Shown: positions 1 to 8,684, counted from the first letter of the stretch. The stretch is 18,930 nucleotides of DNA from an uncultured Caulobacter sp. (GCA_937991555.1 CALKHU010000063.1:1-18930); one strand, 5' to 3'. The notes: generated by a model from the sequence alone, not told the origin. A program made the numbers and translations.

Positions 1-753
1 GCCCTGCTGGCGCCCGGCGCCGCCCGCAACGCGCTGGACTGCGGCCTGTGGGACCTGCGGGCCCGCGAGACCGGGCGATCCGTCGCCGCGATGACGGGAC
101 TGCCCCGACCCGACCGGCTCGCCTGTGCGGTGACGGTCAGCCTGGACGAGCCCGAGGCGATGGGCGCGGCCGCCCAAGCCCTGGCCGAGGCGCCGCTGGT
201 CAAGGTGAAGCTGGACGGCGAGCTGATCGAACAGCGTCTGACCGCCGTGGGGCAGGCGGCGCCTCGGTCACGACTGATCATCGATCCGAACGAAGGCTGG
301 ACGATCGACATCCTGCGCGACGTCTCGCCTCTGCTGCGCCGGATGAATATCGCCCTGATTGAGCAGCCGCTGCCCGCCGAGGCCGATGCGGCCCTGGCCG
401 GGTTCGAGCCGCCGGCCCCGGTCTGCGCCGACGAGTCCGCGCACACGGCTGATCAGCTGGACGACCTGCGGGACCGGTACCAGGCCATCAACATCAAGCT
501 CGACAAGGCCGGCGGTCTGACCGAGGCCATGGCCTTGCTGCGCAAGGGGCGCGAGCTCGGCTTCACCATCATGACCGGCTGCATGGTGTGCTCGTCGCTG
601 GGCATCGCGCCGGCGCTTCATATCGCCGGTAGCAGCGATTTCGCCGACCTTGACGGACCCTGGTGGCTGGCCGGGGACTGGCCCTGCGGGGTCCGTGTCG
701 AGGGCGGCTGGATGACGCCGCCGGCCAGGGGATTCTGGGGCGAACCCGGATGA
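1..753 (+). CDS. Dipeptide epimerase (L-Ala-D/L-Glu epimerase type), enolase superfamily, 5' end missing
   Basis: This is the C-terminal 250 residues of an enolase-superfamily enzyme; the window starts inside the gene, so roughly the first 80-100 residues (the capping domain) are absent. The barrel signatures of dipeptide epimerases are visible: a KVK segment with the first catalytic lysine (bases 202-210), a DPNEGW strand with the first metal-ligand Asp (Asp codon at 283), EQPLP with the Glu ligand (361), ADES with the third acidic ligand (Asp codon at 430), and NIKLDKAGG with the second lysine region (490-513). The late MTGCMVCSSLGIAPA segment is also typical. Family members reversibly epimerise L-Ala-D-Glu and related dipeptides in the cytoplasm, usually in murein peptide recycling. 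The true dipeptide preference cannot be read from sequence. No signal peptide can be assessed. The next gene starts 144 bases downstream, so it may have a separate promoter. The call at family level is firm. Confidence 0.88.
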   Translation, partial: ALLAPGAARNALDCGLWDLRARETGRSVAAMTGLPRPDRLACAVTVSLDEPEAMGAAAQALAEAPLVKVKLDGELIEQRLTAVGQAAPRSRLIIDPNEGWTIDILRDVSPLLRRMNIALIEQPLPAEADAALAGFEPPAPVCADESAHTADQLDDLRDRYQAINIKLDKAGGLTEAMALLRKGRELGFTIMTGCMVCSSLGIAPALHIAGSSDFADLDGPWWLAGDWPCGVRVEGGWMTPPARGFWGEPG

Positions 754-897
754 GTTGCATAACGCACGGCTATGACTTTCCGAACCAACGGAAACGCGAA
801 GGTTATTGGCTGTGGTCGGACGAACGTCGATCCTTCCGGGATGGCGGAGACAGGGGCGGAAGGTCCGATCCGCGCGCAAATATGGGGGTTTAAGGGC
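754..897 (+). promoter_or_regulatory. Leader region between the epimerase and the TonB-receptor gene
   Basis: This 144-base gap is the only sizeable break upstream of the eight-gene run, so it is the most likely place for the operon promoter. I see no confident -35/-10 pair. An inverted repeat with 7-base arms (CCTTCCG at 832-838, CGGAAGG at 857-863, 18-base loop) could form a weak hairpin in the leader, with no U-tract after it. The stretch just before the start codon (872-894) is locally AT-richer. Assignment as regulatory is by position only. Confidence 0.3.
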
Positions 898-3800
898 ATG
901 TCCCGCACGTTCATCTCGCAAGGTCTGAAGTCGGCGCTGCTCGCCGGCGCCGCCTCGTCGCTGCTCGCCGGCGCCGCCTTCGCCCAGGACGCCGCGCCGG
1001 GCGAGGCCGCCGACGGCACGGAAGTCGAGGCGATCACCGTCGTCGGCTCCAACATCAAGGGCGCGAAGGTCACCGACGTCCTTCCGGTCACGGTCATGGA
1101 GACCGCGGACATCGAGGCCACCGGCGCGGTCACGGGCGATGACCTGTTCCGCTCGATCCCGCAGGCCGGCGACGTCAGCTTCAACGAGGCCCGCTCGGCC
1201 GGCGGCATCAACGACGCCCGCGGCGACACCGCCTCGATCAACCTGCGGGGCCTCGGCACCGGCAACACCCTGATGCTGCTGAACGGCCGCCGCATGGTCC
1301 TGCACCCGGCGATCCAGGTGGAGAACCTGGTGCCGGTCGCCACCGTCAACACCAACGCCATTCCGGTGAAGGGCGTGCGTCGCGTGGAAGTGCTGCGCGA
1401 CGGCGCCGCGGCCATCTACGGCACCGACGCCGTGGCCGGCGTCATCAACACGGTGCTCAAGTCCAGCTTCGACGGGTTCACGGTCGATGCGGAGTACACC
1501 CGCACCGAGGACTCCCACCAGGAGGAGTTCGATCTCGGCTTCGAGTGGGGCCACGACTTCAACGGCGGCGCCAGCAACATCTCGGTGTTCGGCAGCTACA
1601 CGCACCGCGATCCGCTGTGGACGGCTGACCGCGCCTTCTCGCGGACGTCCGACCTTCGCCCCCTGGTGAAGCGGACGGCCTGGATCGGCGACACCGATTT
1701 CCGCAACACGGCGACGGACACGCCGTGGGCCGAGTTCCAGCGCCTCACCAACAGCTTCGCCAACTCGACGACCACGGCCAGCTACAACGGCGTGTCGATG
1801 ACCTCGAGCGGCATCTTCCACGTCCAGCCCGCGACCAACGAGGGCTGCATCGTGCCGCTCGCCGGCGGCGTCTGCTTCGACAACAGCTCGCTGTCGACGG
1901 TCAGCAGCGACGAGAACCTGCGCTACAACACCAACGAGGGCCGTACGCTCTGGGGCGAGATCGACCGCTTCAACCTGTTCTCGTTCGTGAACCATGAGTT
2001 CGACAACGGCGTCGAGTTCTTCGGCGAGGCCGGCGTGTACGCCTCGAAATCATGGTCCCAGCGCGAGCAGGAGACGACCCTGGCGAGCCAGCGGGTGATC
2101 GTGCCGGCCACCGGCTACTGGAACCCCTTCGGCCCGACGGGCAGCGTCAACCGCCTGCCCCTGCTGACCGGCGTCGCGTCCTCCGGCGTGCCGCTGGAGC
2201 TGATCGACTACCGCCTGGTCGACGCCGGCAACCAGGACTACGAAGTCGACCAGACCGTCACCCGCTACCTCGCCGGACTGCGCGGCGACTGGCGCGAGTG
2301 GGACTGGGAAACGGCCTTCCTCTATTCGCGCGCCGAGACCGAGGACACCATGCGGTCGCCGAGCCTGACGCTGTTCCAGGCGGCGCTCTCGCGGACCGAC
2401 GACACCGCCTACAATCCGTTCACGGGCGGCGACCCGGACAACCCGAGCGAAGGCGACTCGTCGCCGAATCCGCGCTCGGTGATCAACAGCTTCATGGTCC
2501 CTGTGACGCGCAAGTCGCACACCTCCATGGCGCTGTGGGACTTCAAGGTCTCCCGGCCCGACCTGTTCAGCCTGCCCGGCGGCGACGTCGGCGTGGCGGC
2601 GGGCGTCGAGCTGCGCCGCGAAACCTACGGCGACGACCGCGACAAGCGGCTCGACGGCACCGTCACCTTCACGGACCTCGCCGGGGTCACGACCGGCAGC
2701 GACGTGATGGGCGTCAGCCCGACGCCGGACACCTCCGGCGCCCGCAACGTACAGTCGACCTGGCTTGAGTTCGCGGTTCCGCTGGTGTCGCGGGACATGA
2801 ACATCCCGCTGGTCTACTCGCTCGACCTGCAGCTGGCGGCCCGGTACGAGAACTACAGCGTCTTCGGCAGCACGACGAAGCCGAAGGTGGCGCTGTCCTG
2901 GCGGCCGGTCGACTTCCTGCAGTTCCGAACCGCCTGGTCGGAAGGGTTCCGCGCTCCGAACCTGCCCCAGCTCTACGAAAAAGGCATCCAGCGCAGCAAC
3001 AGCCGCACCGACTGGATCCGCTGCGAGGTCCAGGAACGGAACGGCGTCATCGCCAACTTCGACGCCTGCAGCTCGTCGGTGTCGGTGGTCAGCAACCGGT
3101 CGGGAAGCAAGGACCTGGCGCCGGAGGACTCCGAGAACTTCACCGCGGGCGTGACCTTTGAGTCCACCTTCATTCCGCGTGACTACGGCCGCCTGACCCT
3201 GACGGTGGACTACTGGAGCGTCGAGCAGGACAACATCATCGGCCTGTTCGGCGACGCGAACGCGCTGACCCTGGACTACCTGCTGCGCGTGGTGAACGAC
3301 CCGGCCATGCCGGTGAACCCCAACGTCGTCCGCTCGGATGTGGCCCTGCTCAGCGCCCAGGAACTGGCCGACTTCGCCGCGGCCGGCCTGACCCCGGCGG
3401 GCCGTGTCGTCTCGGTGACGGACAACTACCGCAACCTCGGCCCGCGCGAGGTCGAGGGTCTGGATGTCGGCGTCTATTACTCGATCGACGACACGCCGCT
3501 GGGCGACTTCGACGTCAAGGTCAACGCCGCCAAGCTGCTGACCTTCTTCCAGACGCCGGGGCCGGAGCAGCAGGTGCTGCTCGACGCCCAGGAAGCCGGA
3601 CTCATCGACGCCAGCATCACCATCCCCGGCGCCGAGAGCCTGATCGAGCAGAACGGCCGTCCCGAGTGGCGCTGGTCGGCGACGGTCACCTGGCGGAAGG
3701 GCAACTGGGGCGCGGGCTACTTCACCTCGTTCGTGGGTGAGGTGAACGACACCAGCGCGTCCCTGGCCGACGGCACCCTGTGGCGGGTCGACTCGATGCA

Positions 3801-3987
3801 GACCCACAACCTGTACGTCCAGTACACCTTCCGGGACGGCTGGATGGACGGCACGCGGATCCGCTTCGGCGGCCGGAACATCTTCAACGAGATGCCGCCG
3901 CTGGCCGACTCCGAACTCGGGTTCCTGGGCGAGCTCCACTCGCCGCGCGGCGCCAACTGGTACGCCTCGATCCGCAAGCGCTTCTAG
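898..3987 (+). CDS. TonB-dependent outer-membrane receptor
   Basis: This 1029-residue protein is a TonB-dependent transporter for energised uptake of a substrate across the outer membrane. It opens with a signal peptide (basic start, hydrophobic core, AFA-Q cut near residue 29/30), then a TonB-box-like EAITVVGS (44-51), a plug domain (about 58-190) with NLRGLGTGNTLMLLNGRR and the VEVLRDGAAAIYGTDAVAGVIN segment typical of the family, and a long beta-barrel ending in an aromatic terminus (IRKRF). The barrel is large (over 800 residues), in line with long extracellular loops. I chose ATG 898 because it begins the signal peptide; the same frame is open further upstream but that extension is not signal-like. 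The Shine-Dalgarno match is weak (TAAGGG). It leads an operon with a deacylase 26 bases downstream. The substrate is unknown; the neighbours point to a glutamyl or acylated amino-acid compound (inference). Confidence 0.93.
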   Translation: MSRTFISQGLKSALLAGAASSLLAGAAFAQDAAPGEAADGTEVEAITVVGSNIKGAKVTDVLPVTVMETADIEATGAVTGDDLFRSIPQAGDVSFNEARSAGGINDARGDTASINLRGLGTGNTLMLLNGRRMVLHPAIQVENLVPVATVNTNAIPVKGVRRVEVLRDGAAAIYGTDAVAGVINTVLKSSFDGFTVDAEYTRTEDSHQEEFDLGFEWGHDFNGGASNISVFGSYTHRDPLWTADRAFSRTSDLRPLVKRTAWIGDTDFRNTATDTPWAEFQRLTNSFANSTTTASYNGVSMTSSGIFHVQPATNEGCIVPLAGGVCFDNSSLSTVSSDENLRYNTNEGRTLWGEIDRFNLFSFVNHEFDNGVEFFGEAGVYASKSWSQREQETTLASQRVIVPATGYWNPFGPTGSVNRLPLLTGVASSGVPLELIDYRLVDAGNQDYEVDQTVTRYLAGLRGDWREWDWETAFLYSRAETEDTMRSPSLTLFQAALSRTDDTAYNPFTGGDPDNPSEGDSSPNPRSVINSFMVPVTRKSHTSMALWDFKVSRPDLFSLPGGDVGVAAGVELRRETYGDDRDKRLDGTVTFTDLAGVTTGSDVMGVSPTPDTSGARNVQSTWLEFAVPLVSRDMNIPLVYSLDLQLAARYENYSVFGSTTKPKVALSWRPVDFLQFRTAWSEGFRAPNLPQLYEKGIQRSNSRTDWIRCEVQERNGVIANFDACSSSVSVVSNRSGSKDLAPEDSENFTAGVTFESTFIPRDYGRLTLTVDYWSVEQDNIIGLFGDANALTLDYLLRVVNDPAMPVNPNVVRSDVALLSAQELADFAAAGLTPAGRVVSVTDNYRNLGPREVEGLDVGVYYSIDDTPLGDFDVKVNAAKLLTFFQTPGPEQQVLLDAQEAGLIDASITIPGAESLIEQNGRPEWRWSATVTWRKGNWGAGYFTSFVGEVNDTSASLADGTLWRVDSMQTHNLYVQYTFRDGWMDGTRIRFGGRNIFNEMPPLADSELGFLGELHSPRGANWYASIRKRF
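931..978 (+). repeat. 24-base tandem duplication inside the signal-peptide coding region
   Basis: Bases 931-954 and 955-978 are two adjacent 24-base units differing at a single position (G934 versus T958). They encode SALLAGAA followed by SSLLAGAA, so the duplication lengthens the hydrophobic core of the receptor's signal peptide by eight residues and keeps frame. Confidence 0.85.
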
Positions 3988-4013
3988 CGGGTCCACGGTC
4001 TGGGAGTGTGGTG

Positions 4014-5633
4014 ATGGTCCGGCGCCCGCGCCGAGGAGCGCTCGAAGTGCGTCCGCCGTGGATCGGCCTGGCCCTGGCGGCCGCGCTGACCCTCGCCGGC
4101 TCGCACGGCGGGGCGGTCGAGGCGACAAACCCCCGCCTCGACCTGCTCCTCCGCGGGGGGCAGGTCATCGACGGGGCCGGCGCGCCCGCCCGTCGGGCGG
4201 ACGTCGGCGTCGCGGGCGACCGGATCGTGTTCGTCGGCGACGGCGCGACGCTGACGGCGGAGCGGATCATCGACGCGACCGGCCTGGTCGTGGCCCCGGG
4301 CTTCATCGACCCCCACACCCACGCGGGCGCCGACCTGAACGCCGACGACGCGGCCCGGCGGGCCAGCCTCAACTATCTGGCCCAGGGGGTGACCACCGTC
4401 GTCATCGGCAACGACGGCGACGGCAAGCCGGAGGTAGCGGCCGCGCTCGACCGCTTCGACCGTCGCGGGGTCGGGGTCAACGTCGCCGCCTATGTCGGGT
4501 TCGGCGCGGTGCGCCGGGCGGTCGTCGGAGACGCCGCCCGCGATCCGACCGGAGACGAACTCGCCCGCATGAAGGCGCTCGTCGCCGGCGCCATGTGCGA
4601 GGGGGCGATCGGCTTCTCGACCGGCCTCTACTACGCCCCGCAGAGCTTCTCGAAGACCGCGGAGGTCATCGCCCTGGCCCGCGAGGCGGGTCGGCGCGGC
4701 GGCGTCTACGACAGCCACCTGCGTGACGAGGGCAGTGACAACGTCGGACTTCTGGCGGCCGTCGACGAGGCGCTGCTGATCGGCCGCGAGGCCGGCATGC
4801 CGGTCCACTTCGCCCACATCAAGGCGCTCGGCGTCGACGTCCACGGCCAGGCGCCCGCTGTGATCGCGCGCATCGAGGCCGAGATCGCCAGGGGCCGCGA
4901 GGTGACCGCCGACCAGTATCCGTGGCTGGCCTCCGGCACCCATCTGGGCAACGCCCTGGTTCCGATCTGGGCCAAGGACGGCGGCAAGGCGCGGCAGAAC
5001 CAGCGGCTGGCCGACCCGGCCCTTCGCGACCGCCTGGTCGCCGAGATGGCCGACAATCTCCGCCGGCGCGGGGGGCCGATGTCGTTGCTGCTGACCAGCG
5101 GCCCGCACGCCGGCCGGCGGCTGGGGGAGATCGCGACGGCCTGGGGCGTGTCGCCGGTCGAGGCGGCCATCCGCATCATCCGCGACGAAGGCGACGCCGC
5201 CGTCGCCAGCTTCAACATGGCCGACGCCGACGTCGCCGCCTTCGCCGTCCGCCCGTGGGTGATGACCGGCTCGGACGGCAGCACCGGCCATCCGCGCAAG
5301 TACGGCACGTTCCCGCTGGCCTGGACCCGCTTCGTCACCGGCGGGAGGCTGCTCACGCCCGAGCAGTTCGTGCGTCGCAGCTCCGGCCTCGCCGCCGACG
5401 CCCTGCGCATCGCTGACCGCGGCTATCTGAAGCCGGGCCAGTACGCGGACGTGGTCGCCTTCGATCCTGAAGCGTTCTCGAGCCGGGCCGACTACGAACA
5501 TCCCACGCGGCTCGCGACGGGGGCGCGCTGGGTGCTCGTCAACGGCCGCATCGCGATCGAAGATGGACGTCCGACCTCGGCGCTCGCCGGCAAGGGCCTG
5601 CGCCGTCCCGTCCATCCGGAGTGCTCCCGATGA
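4014..5633 (+). CDS. Exported D-aminoacylase / N-acyl-D-amino-acid deacylase family amidohydrolase
   Basis: This 539-residue metal-dependent amidohydrolase resembles N-acyl-D-amino-acid deacylases, which release free D-amino acids from N-acylated forms. Visible features: a basic N-terminus and hydrophobic segment (about residues 15-36), suggesting export; the beta-sandwich start LLRGGQVIDGAGAP; the HTH metal motif (101-103); GVTTVVIGND (125-134); FSTGLYYAP (201-209); SHLRDEG (His235); HFAHIK (His265, His268); DQYPW (300-304); and TGSDGS with the catalytic-type Asp421. Asp134 occupies the place where characterised D-aminoacylases have a bridging Cys (GNCG). ATG 4014 follows a good GGGAG site (4002-4006). 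GTG 4047 is an alternative that would still keep the signal sequence. It sits 26 bases after the receptor gene and overlaps the symporter gene by four bases. The acyl and amino-acid preferences are not readable; D-Glu is a guess from context. Confidence 0.85.
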   Translation: MVRRPRRGALEVRPPWIGLALAAALTLAGSHGGAVEATNPRLDLLLRGGQVIDGAGAPARRADVGVAGDRIVFVGDGATLTAERIIDATGLVVAPGFIDPHTHAGADLNADDAARRASLNYLAQGVTTVVIGNDGDGKPEVAAALDRFDRRGVGVNVAAYVGFGAVRRAVVGDAARDPTGDELARMKALVAGAMCEGAIGFSTGLYYAPQSFSKTAEVIALAREAGRRGGVYDSHLRDEGSDNVGLLAAVDEALLIGREAGMPVHFAHIKALGVDVHGQAPAVIARIEAEIARGREVTADQYPWLASGTHLGNALVPIWAKDGGKARQNQRLADPALRDRLVAEMADNLRRRGGPMSLLLTSGPHAGRRLGEIATAWGVSPVEAAIRIIRDEGDAAVASFNMADADVAAFAVRPWVMTGSDGSTGHPRKYGTFPLAWTRFVTGGRLLTPEQFVRRSSGLAADALRIADRGYLKPGQYADVVAFDPEAFSSRADYEHPTRLATGARWVLVNGRIAIEDGRPTSALAGKGLRRPVHPECSR

Positions 5634-6934
5634 CTGACACCCCTCAGACCCTTTCCCCGCCGCCGGAAGAGGCGCCCCGCCGCAGGGGGCCGCTCGGCTG
5701 GTGGTTCGCGATCCCTCTGTGGCAGAGGATCCTCGGCGCCCTCGTCCTCGGCGGCGTGGTCGGCTACCTCTGGGGCCCGGGCGCGGAATCGATCAAGTGG
5801 ATCGGCGACATCTTCGTCCGCCTGATCCGCATGGCCGTGGTGCCGCTGATCTTCATGATCATCGCCTCGGGGGTGGCCCAGCTCGGCGACACCCGCCGCC
5901 TCGGCAGCATCGGCGCCAAGACCATCGGCATGTACGTGATGACCACGCTGGTCGCGGTCACCATCGGCCTCACGCTGGGCACCCTGTTCGCGCCGGGCGT
6001 CGGGGCCGACTTCCAGGACGTCGCGCCCCAGGCCGTGGCCACCCCGAAGGCCCCCGCCGAGCTGTTCCTCGGCATCGTGCCGCTCAACCCCATCAAGGCC
6101 ATGGCCGAGGGCGAGACCCTGGCCATCATCTTCTTCGCCTTCGTCATCGGCGCCGCCACCATCGTCGCCGGCAAGGACGGCGAACCGGTCGCCAGGGTGC
6201 TCCGGTCGGGGTCGGAAGTGATGCTGCGCGTCGTCGGCTTCGTGATGGAGACCGCGCCGTTCGGCGTCTTCGCCCTGATCGCCGTGGTCATGGGCAAGAA
6301 CGGGCCGGAGACCTTCATCCACGTCTTCAAGCTGGCGCTGTGCGTCCTGACCGGGGCCCTGATCCAGACCTTCGTCACCCATGGTACGATCGTGCGCGTG
6401 CTGGCCTGGCTGCCGCTGGTTCCGTTCTATCGCGGGGTGGCGGACGCGATCATGGTCGGCTTCTCCACCTCCTCCAGCTCCGCCGCGCTGCCGGTCGCGA
6501 TCCGGGTGGCCGAGGACAATCTCGGCATCAAGCCGCCGGTGACCTCGACCGTCCTGCCGCTCGGCGCGACCATCGGGATGGACGGCACGGCGATGTACAT
6601 CGGCATGCTGACCATGTTCGCCGTGCAGGCCTTCGGCATGCATCTGGAACTGGCGCAGTACGCGATGGTGGCGGTGATCATCACCATTGTGGCCATGGGG
6701 GTGGCGCCGGTGCCGTCGGGCTCGCTGTTCGTGCTCGCCGCCGTGCTCGCGGCCATCAACATCGGGCCGGCCCAGACGGCGATCATCGTCGGCTTCATCC
6801 TGCCCTTCGACCGCATCCTCGACATGATCCGCACGGTGCCGAACGTCACCTGCGACCTCTCGATCGCCACCGCCGTGGCGCGCTGGGAGAACGAGATCGA
6901 CGTCGACGAGTACAAGTCAGCCAAGGACGTCTGA
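5630..6934 (+). CDS. Acidic amino-acid:cation symporter, DAACS family (GltP/GltT-like)
   Basis: This 434-residue inner-membrane protein is a dicarboxylate/amino-acid:cation symporter with many hydrophobic spans starting at about residue 25. The HP1 serine-rich tip STSSSSAALP is at 279-288, the TM7 motif reads GATIGMDGT (312-320), and TM8 reads DRILDMIRTVPNVTCD (394-409). The TM8 pattern keeps the Asp that contacts the substrate amino group (Asp398), the Arg that binds the side-chain carboxylate (Arg401), Asn405 and Asp409. This favours glutamate/aspartate over plain C4-dicarboxylates, because DctA proteins lack the amino-group Asp. The usual NMDGT Asn is Gly316 here, and the HP2 tip is VPSGS rather than a glycine-rich loop. 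The ATG at 5630 overlaps the preceding stop (ATGA), with GGAG eight bases upstream. A GTG nine bases earlier is in frame but less likely. It would import acidic amino acids released in the periplasm by its neighbours. Confidence 0.92.
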   Translation: MTDTPQTLSPPPEEAPRRRGPLGWWFAIPLWQRILGALVLGGVVGYLWGPGAESIKWIGDIFVRLIRMAVVPLIFMIIASGVAQLGDTRRLGSIGAKTIGMYVMTTLVAVTIGLTLGTLFAPGVGADFQDVAPQAVATPKAPAELFLGIVPLNPIKAMAEGETLAIIFFAFVIGAATIVAGKDGEPVARVLRSGSEVMLRVVGFVMETAPFGVFALIAVVMGKNGPETFIHVFKLALCVLTGALIQTFVTHGTIVRVLAWLPLVPFYRGVADAIMVGFSTSSSSAALPVAIRVAEDNLGIKPPVTSTVLPLGATIGMDGTAMYIGMLTMFAVQAFGMHLELAQYAMVAVIITIVAMGVAPVPSGSLFVLAAVLAAINIGPAQTAIIVGFILPFDRILDMIRTVPNVTCDLSIATAVARWENEIDVDEYKSAKDV

Positions 6935-6938
6935 TCGC

Positions 6939-8684
6939 ATGCGCAGGCTCTTCCAGTCCCTCGTCGCCGGCCTCGCCGCCGTCGCCCTGGCTTCGGCGCC
7001 GCTCGCGCCGGCCTATGCCCAGGCCCAGCCGCAGCGAAAGCAGCTGCTCGAGTACCCGTCGATCCACCACCCTGTGGTCGGCACGCGCGGCATGGTGGTC
7101 AGTCAGAACGAGATCGCCAGCCATGTGGGGGCGGACATCCTGCGCAAGGGCGGCAACGCGGTCGACGCCGCCGTGGCCGTCGGCTTCGCGCTGGCGGTGA
7201 CCCTGCCGCGGGCCGGCAACATCGGCGGCGACGGCTTCATGATGGTGCACGACGCGGCCACGAAGAAGACCATCGTGATCGACTTCCGCTCGGTCGCGCC
7301 CAGGGCCGCCCGACCCGACATGTTCGTCAACCGCGACGGCGAGGAGAGCCCGCGCGCCTCCCGCGGCTACCGCGCCCCGGCCGTCCCGGGCACGGTCGCC
7401 GGCCTGGCCCTGGCGCACCAGCGCTACGGCAGGCTGCCGTGGAAGGACGTCGTCGCCCCGGCCGTCCGGCTGGCCGCCGACGGCGTCGTCCTTAGCCCCG
7501 ACGAAGCCTTCGTGTTCAGCTGGGCGCAGGAGCGGATGACCGAGAGCGCCGCCGGCCAGAAGGCGTTCTACAAGCCCGGCGGCGAACTCTACAAAGCCGG
7601 CGAGGTCCTGAAGCAGCCCGACCTCGCCTGGTCGCTCCAGCAGATTTCCGACCACGGGGCCGACGCCTTCTACCGGGGCGAGATCGCGCGGCGCTTCGTC
7701 GCCGACATGAAGGCGAACGGCGGGCTGATCACGATGGAGGACCTCGCGGCCTACCGGCCGGTGGTGCGCGAGCCGCTGATGGGGACCTATCGCGGCTACA
7801 CCGTGGCGACCACGCCGCCGGCCAGCGCGGGCGGGGCCACCCTGCTGCAGATGCTGAACGTGCTCGAGCACTTCGACCTGAAGGCGCTGGGCGGCGCCGG
7901 CTCCTCGGGAGCGCTGCACGTGATGTCCGAGACCATGAAGATGGCCTACGCCGACCGCTATCGCTTCCTCGGCGACACCGACTTCGTGAAGTCGCCGCTG
8001 CAGGGGTTCGTGTCCAAGGCCTACGCCGCCGAGCAGGCCAGGCGGATCGACGTCGAAAGGGCGCAGCCGGCGAAGGTCCTCGGCGCCGGCGACCCATGGA
8101 AGTTCGAGAGCCCGAGCACCACCCACTACAGCGTCGCCGACGCGGCCGGGAACGTGGTCTCGACGACCTACACCCTGGGGGCGGACTTCGGCTCGGGCGT
8201 GATGGTCGAGGGGGCGGGCTTCGTCCTCAACAACCAGATGAACAACTACAGCCATGAACAGGCCTTCCGCGCCGCCGAGCGGGGCGAACCGGCGCCGCTG
8301 AACGCCATGCAGCCCGGCAAGCGGATGCTCTCGACGATGATGCCGACCATCATCTTCAAGGAGGGCAGGCCCTGGCTGATCACCGGCACGCCGGGCGGCA
8401 GCACCATCATCGACACGGTGCTGCAGGTGATCGTCAACGTCATCGACTTCGACCTCAACGTGGCCGAGGCGACGCACCAGCCGCGCATCTTCCAGGCCGC
8501 GACCGACACGCTGGAAGTCGAGCCCAACTTCAATCCCGACACCGTCGCTGCGCTGCGCGCCAGGGGGCATCCCGTGAAAACCGCCGAGACCATGGGCAGC
8601 GCCCAGTCCATCATGATCGACAAGGGCCTCTACCTCGGGGCGGCTGATCCGCGCCGTCCGGGCGCCCTGGCGGTGGCGCCGTGA
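6939..8684 (+). CDS. ggt: Gamma-glutamyltranspeptidase-like Ntn hydrolase with altered glutamyl pocket (first of two)
   Basis: This 581-residue protein has a clear signal peptide (MRRLFQSL..., cut near AYA-Q at residue 23/24), so it acts in the periplasm. The GGT fold is recognisable: GMVVSQN, KGGNAVDAAVAVG, NIGGDGFM, DFRSVAP with the carboxylate-binding Arg, and STTHYS where Thr394 should be the self-cleavage point and new N-terminal nucleophile of the small subunit. GNVVSTTYTL keeps the second active-site Thr (Thr412), and a TPGGSTI segment follows. Against the E. coli enzyme, NNQMDDFS reads NNQMNNYS, so the Asp that binds the alpha-amino group (D433) is Asn436; the N411 position is Gly414; and S462-S463 reads Ser465-Thr466. 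It may therefore act on acyl or glutaryl amides or modified glutamyl groups rather than ordinary gamma-L-glutamyl peptides (inference). It starts four bases after the symporter stop and overlaps the second GGT. Confidence 0.9.
   Translation: MRRLFQSLVAGLAAVALASAPLAPAYAQAQPQRKQLLEYPSIHHPVVGTRGMVVSQNEIASHVGADILRKGGNAVDAAVAVGFALAVTLPRAGNIGGDGFMMVHDAATKKTIVIDFRSVAPRAARPDMFVNRDGEESPRASRGYRAPAVPGTVAGLALAHQRYGRLPWKDVVAPAVRLAADGVVLSPDEAFVFSWAQERMTESAAGQKAFYKPGGELYKAGEVLKQPDLAWSLQQISDHGADAFYRGEIARRFVADMKANGGLITMEDLAAYRPVVREPLMGTYRGYTVATTPPASAGGATLLQMLNVLEHFDLKALGGAGSSGALHVMSETMKMAYADRYRFLGDTDFVKSPLQGFVSKAYAAEQARRIDVERAQPAKVLGAGDPWKFESPSTTHYSVADAAGNVVSTTYTLGADFGSGVMVEGAGFVLNNQMNNYSHEQAFRAAERGEPAPLNAMQPGKRMLSTMMPTIIFKEGRPWLITGTPGGSTIIDTVLQVIVNVIDFDLNVAEATHQPRIFQAATDTLEVEPNFNPDTVAALRARGHPVKTAETMGSAQSIMIDKGLYLGAADPRRPGALAVAP

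Noticed and set aside
769..776. GCTATGAC resembling a Caulobacter housekeeping -10 element upstream of the receptor.
   Set aside because: The only -35-like sequence nearby (TTGCAT at 755-760) is too close, so there is no proper promoter pair.
772..897. In-frame 42-residue N-terminal extension of the TonB-dependent receptor starting at ATG 772.
   Set aside because: The extension is not signal-like and would bury the clear signal peptide that begins at ATG 898.
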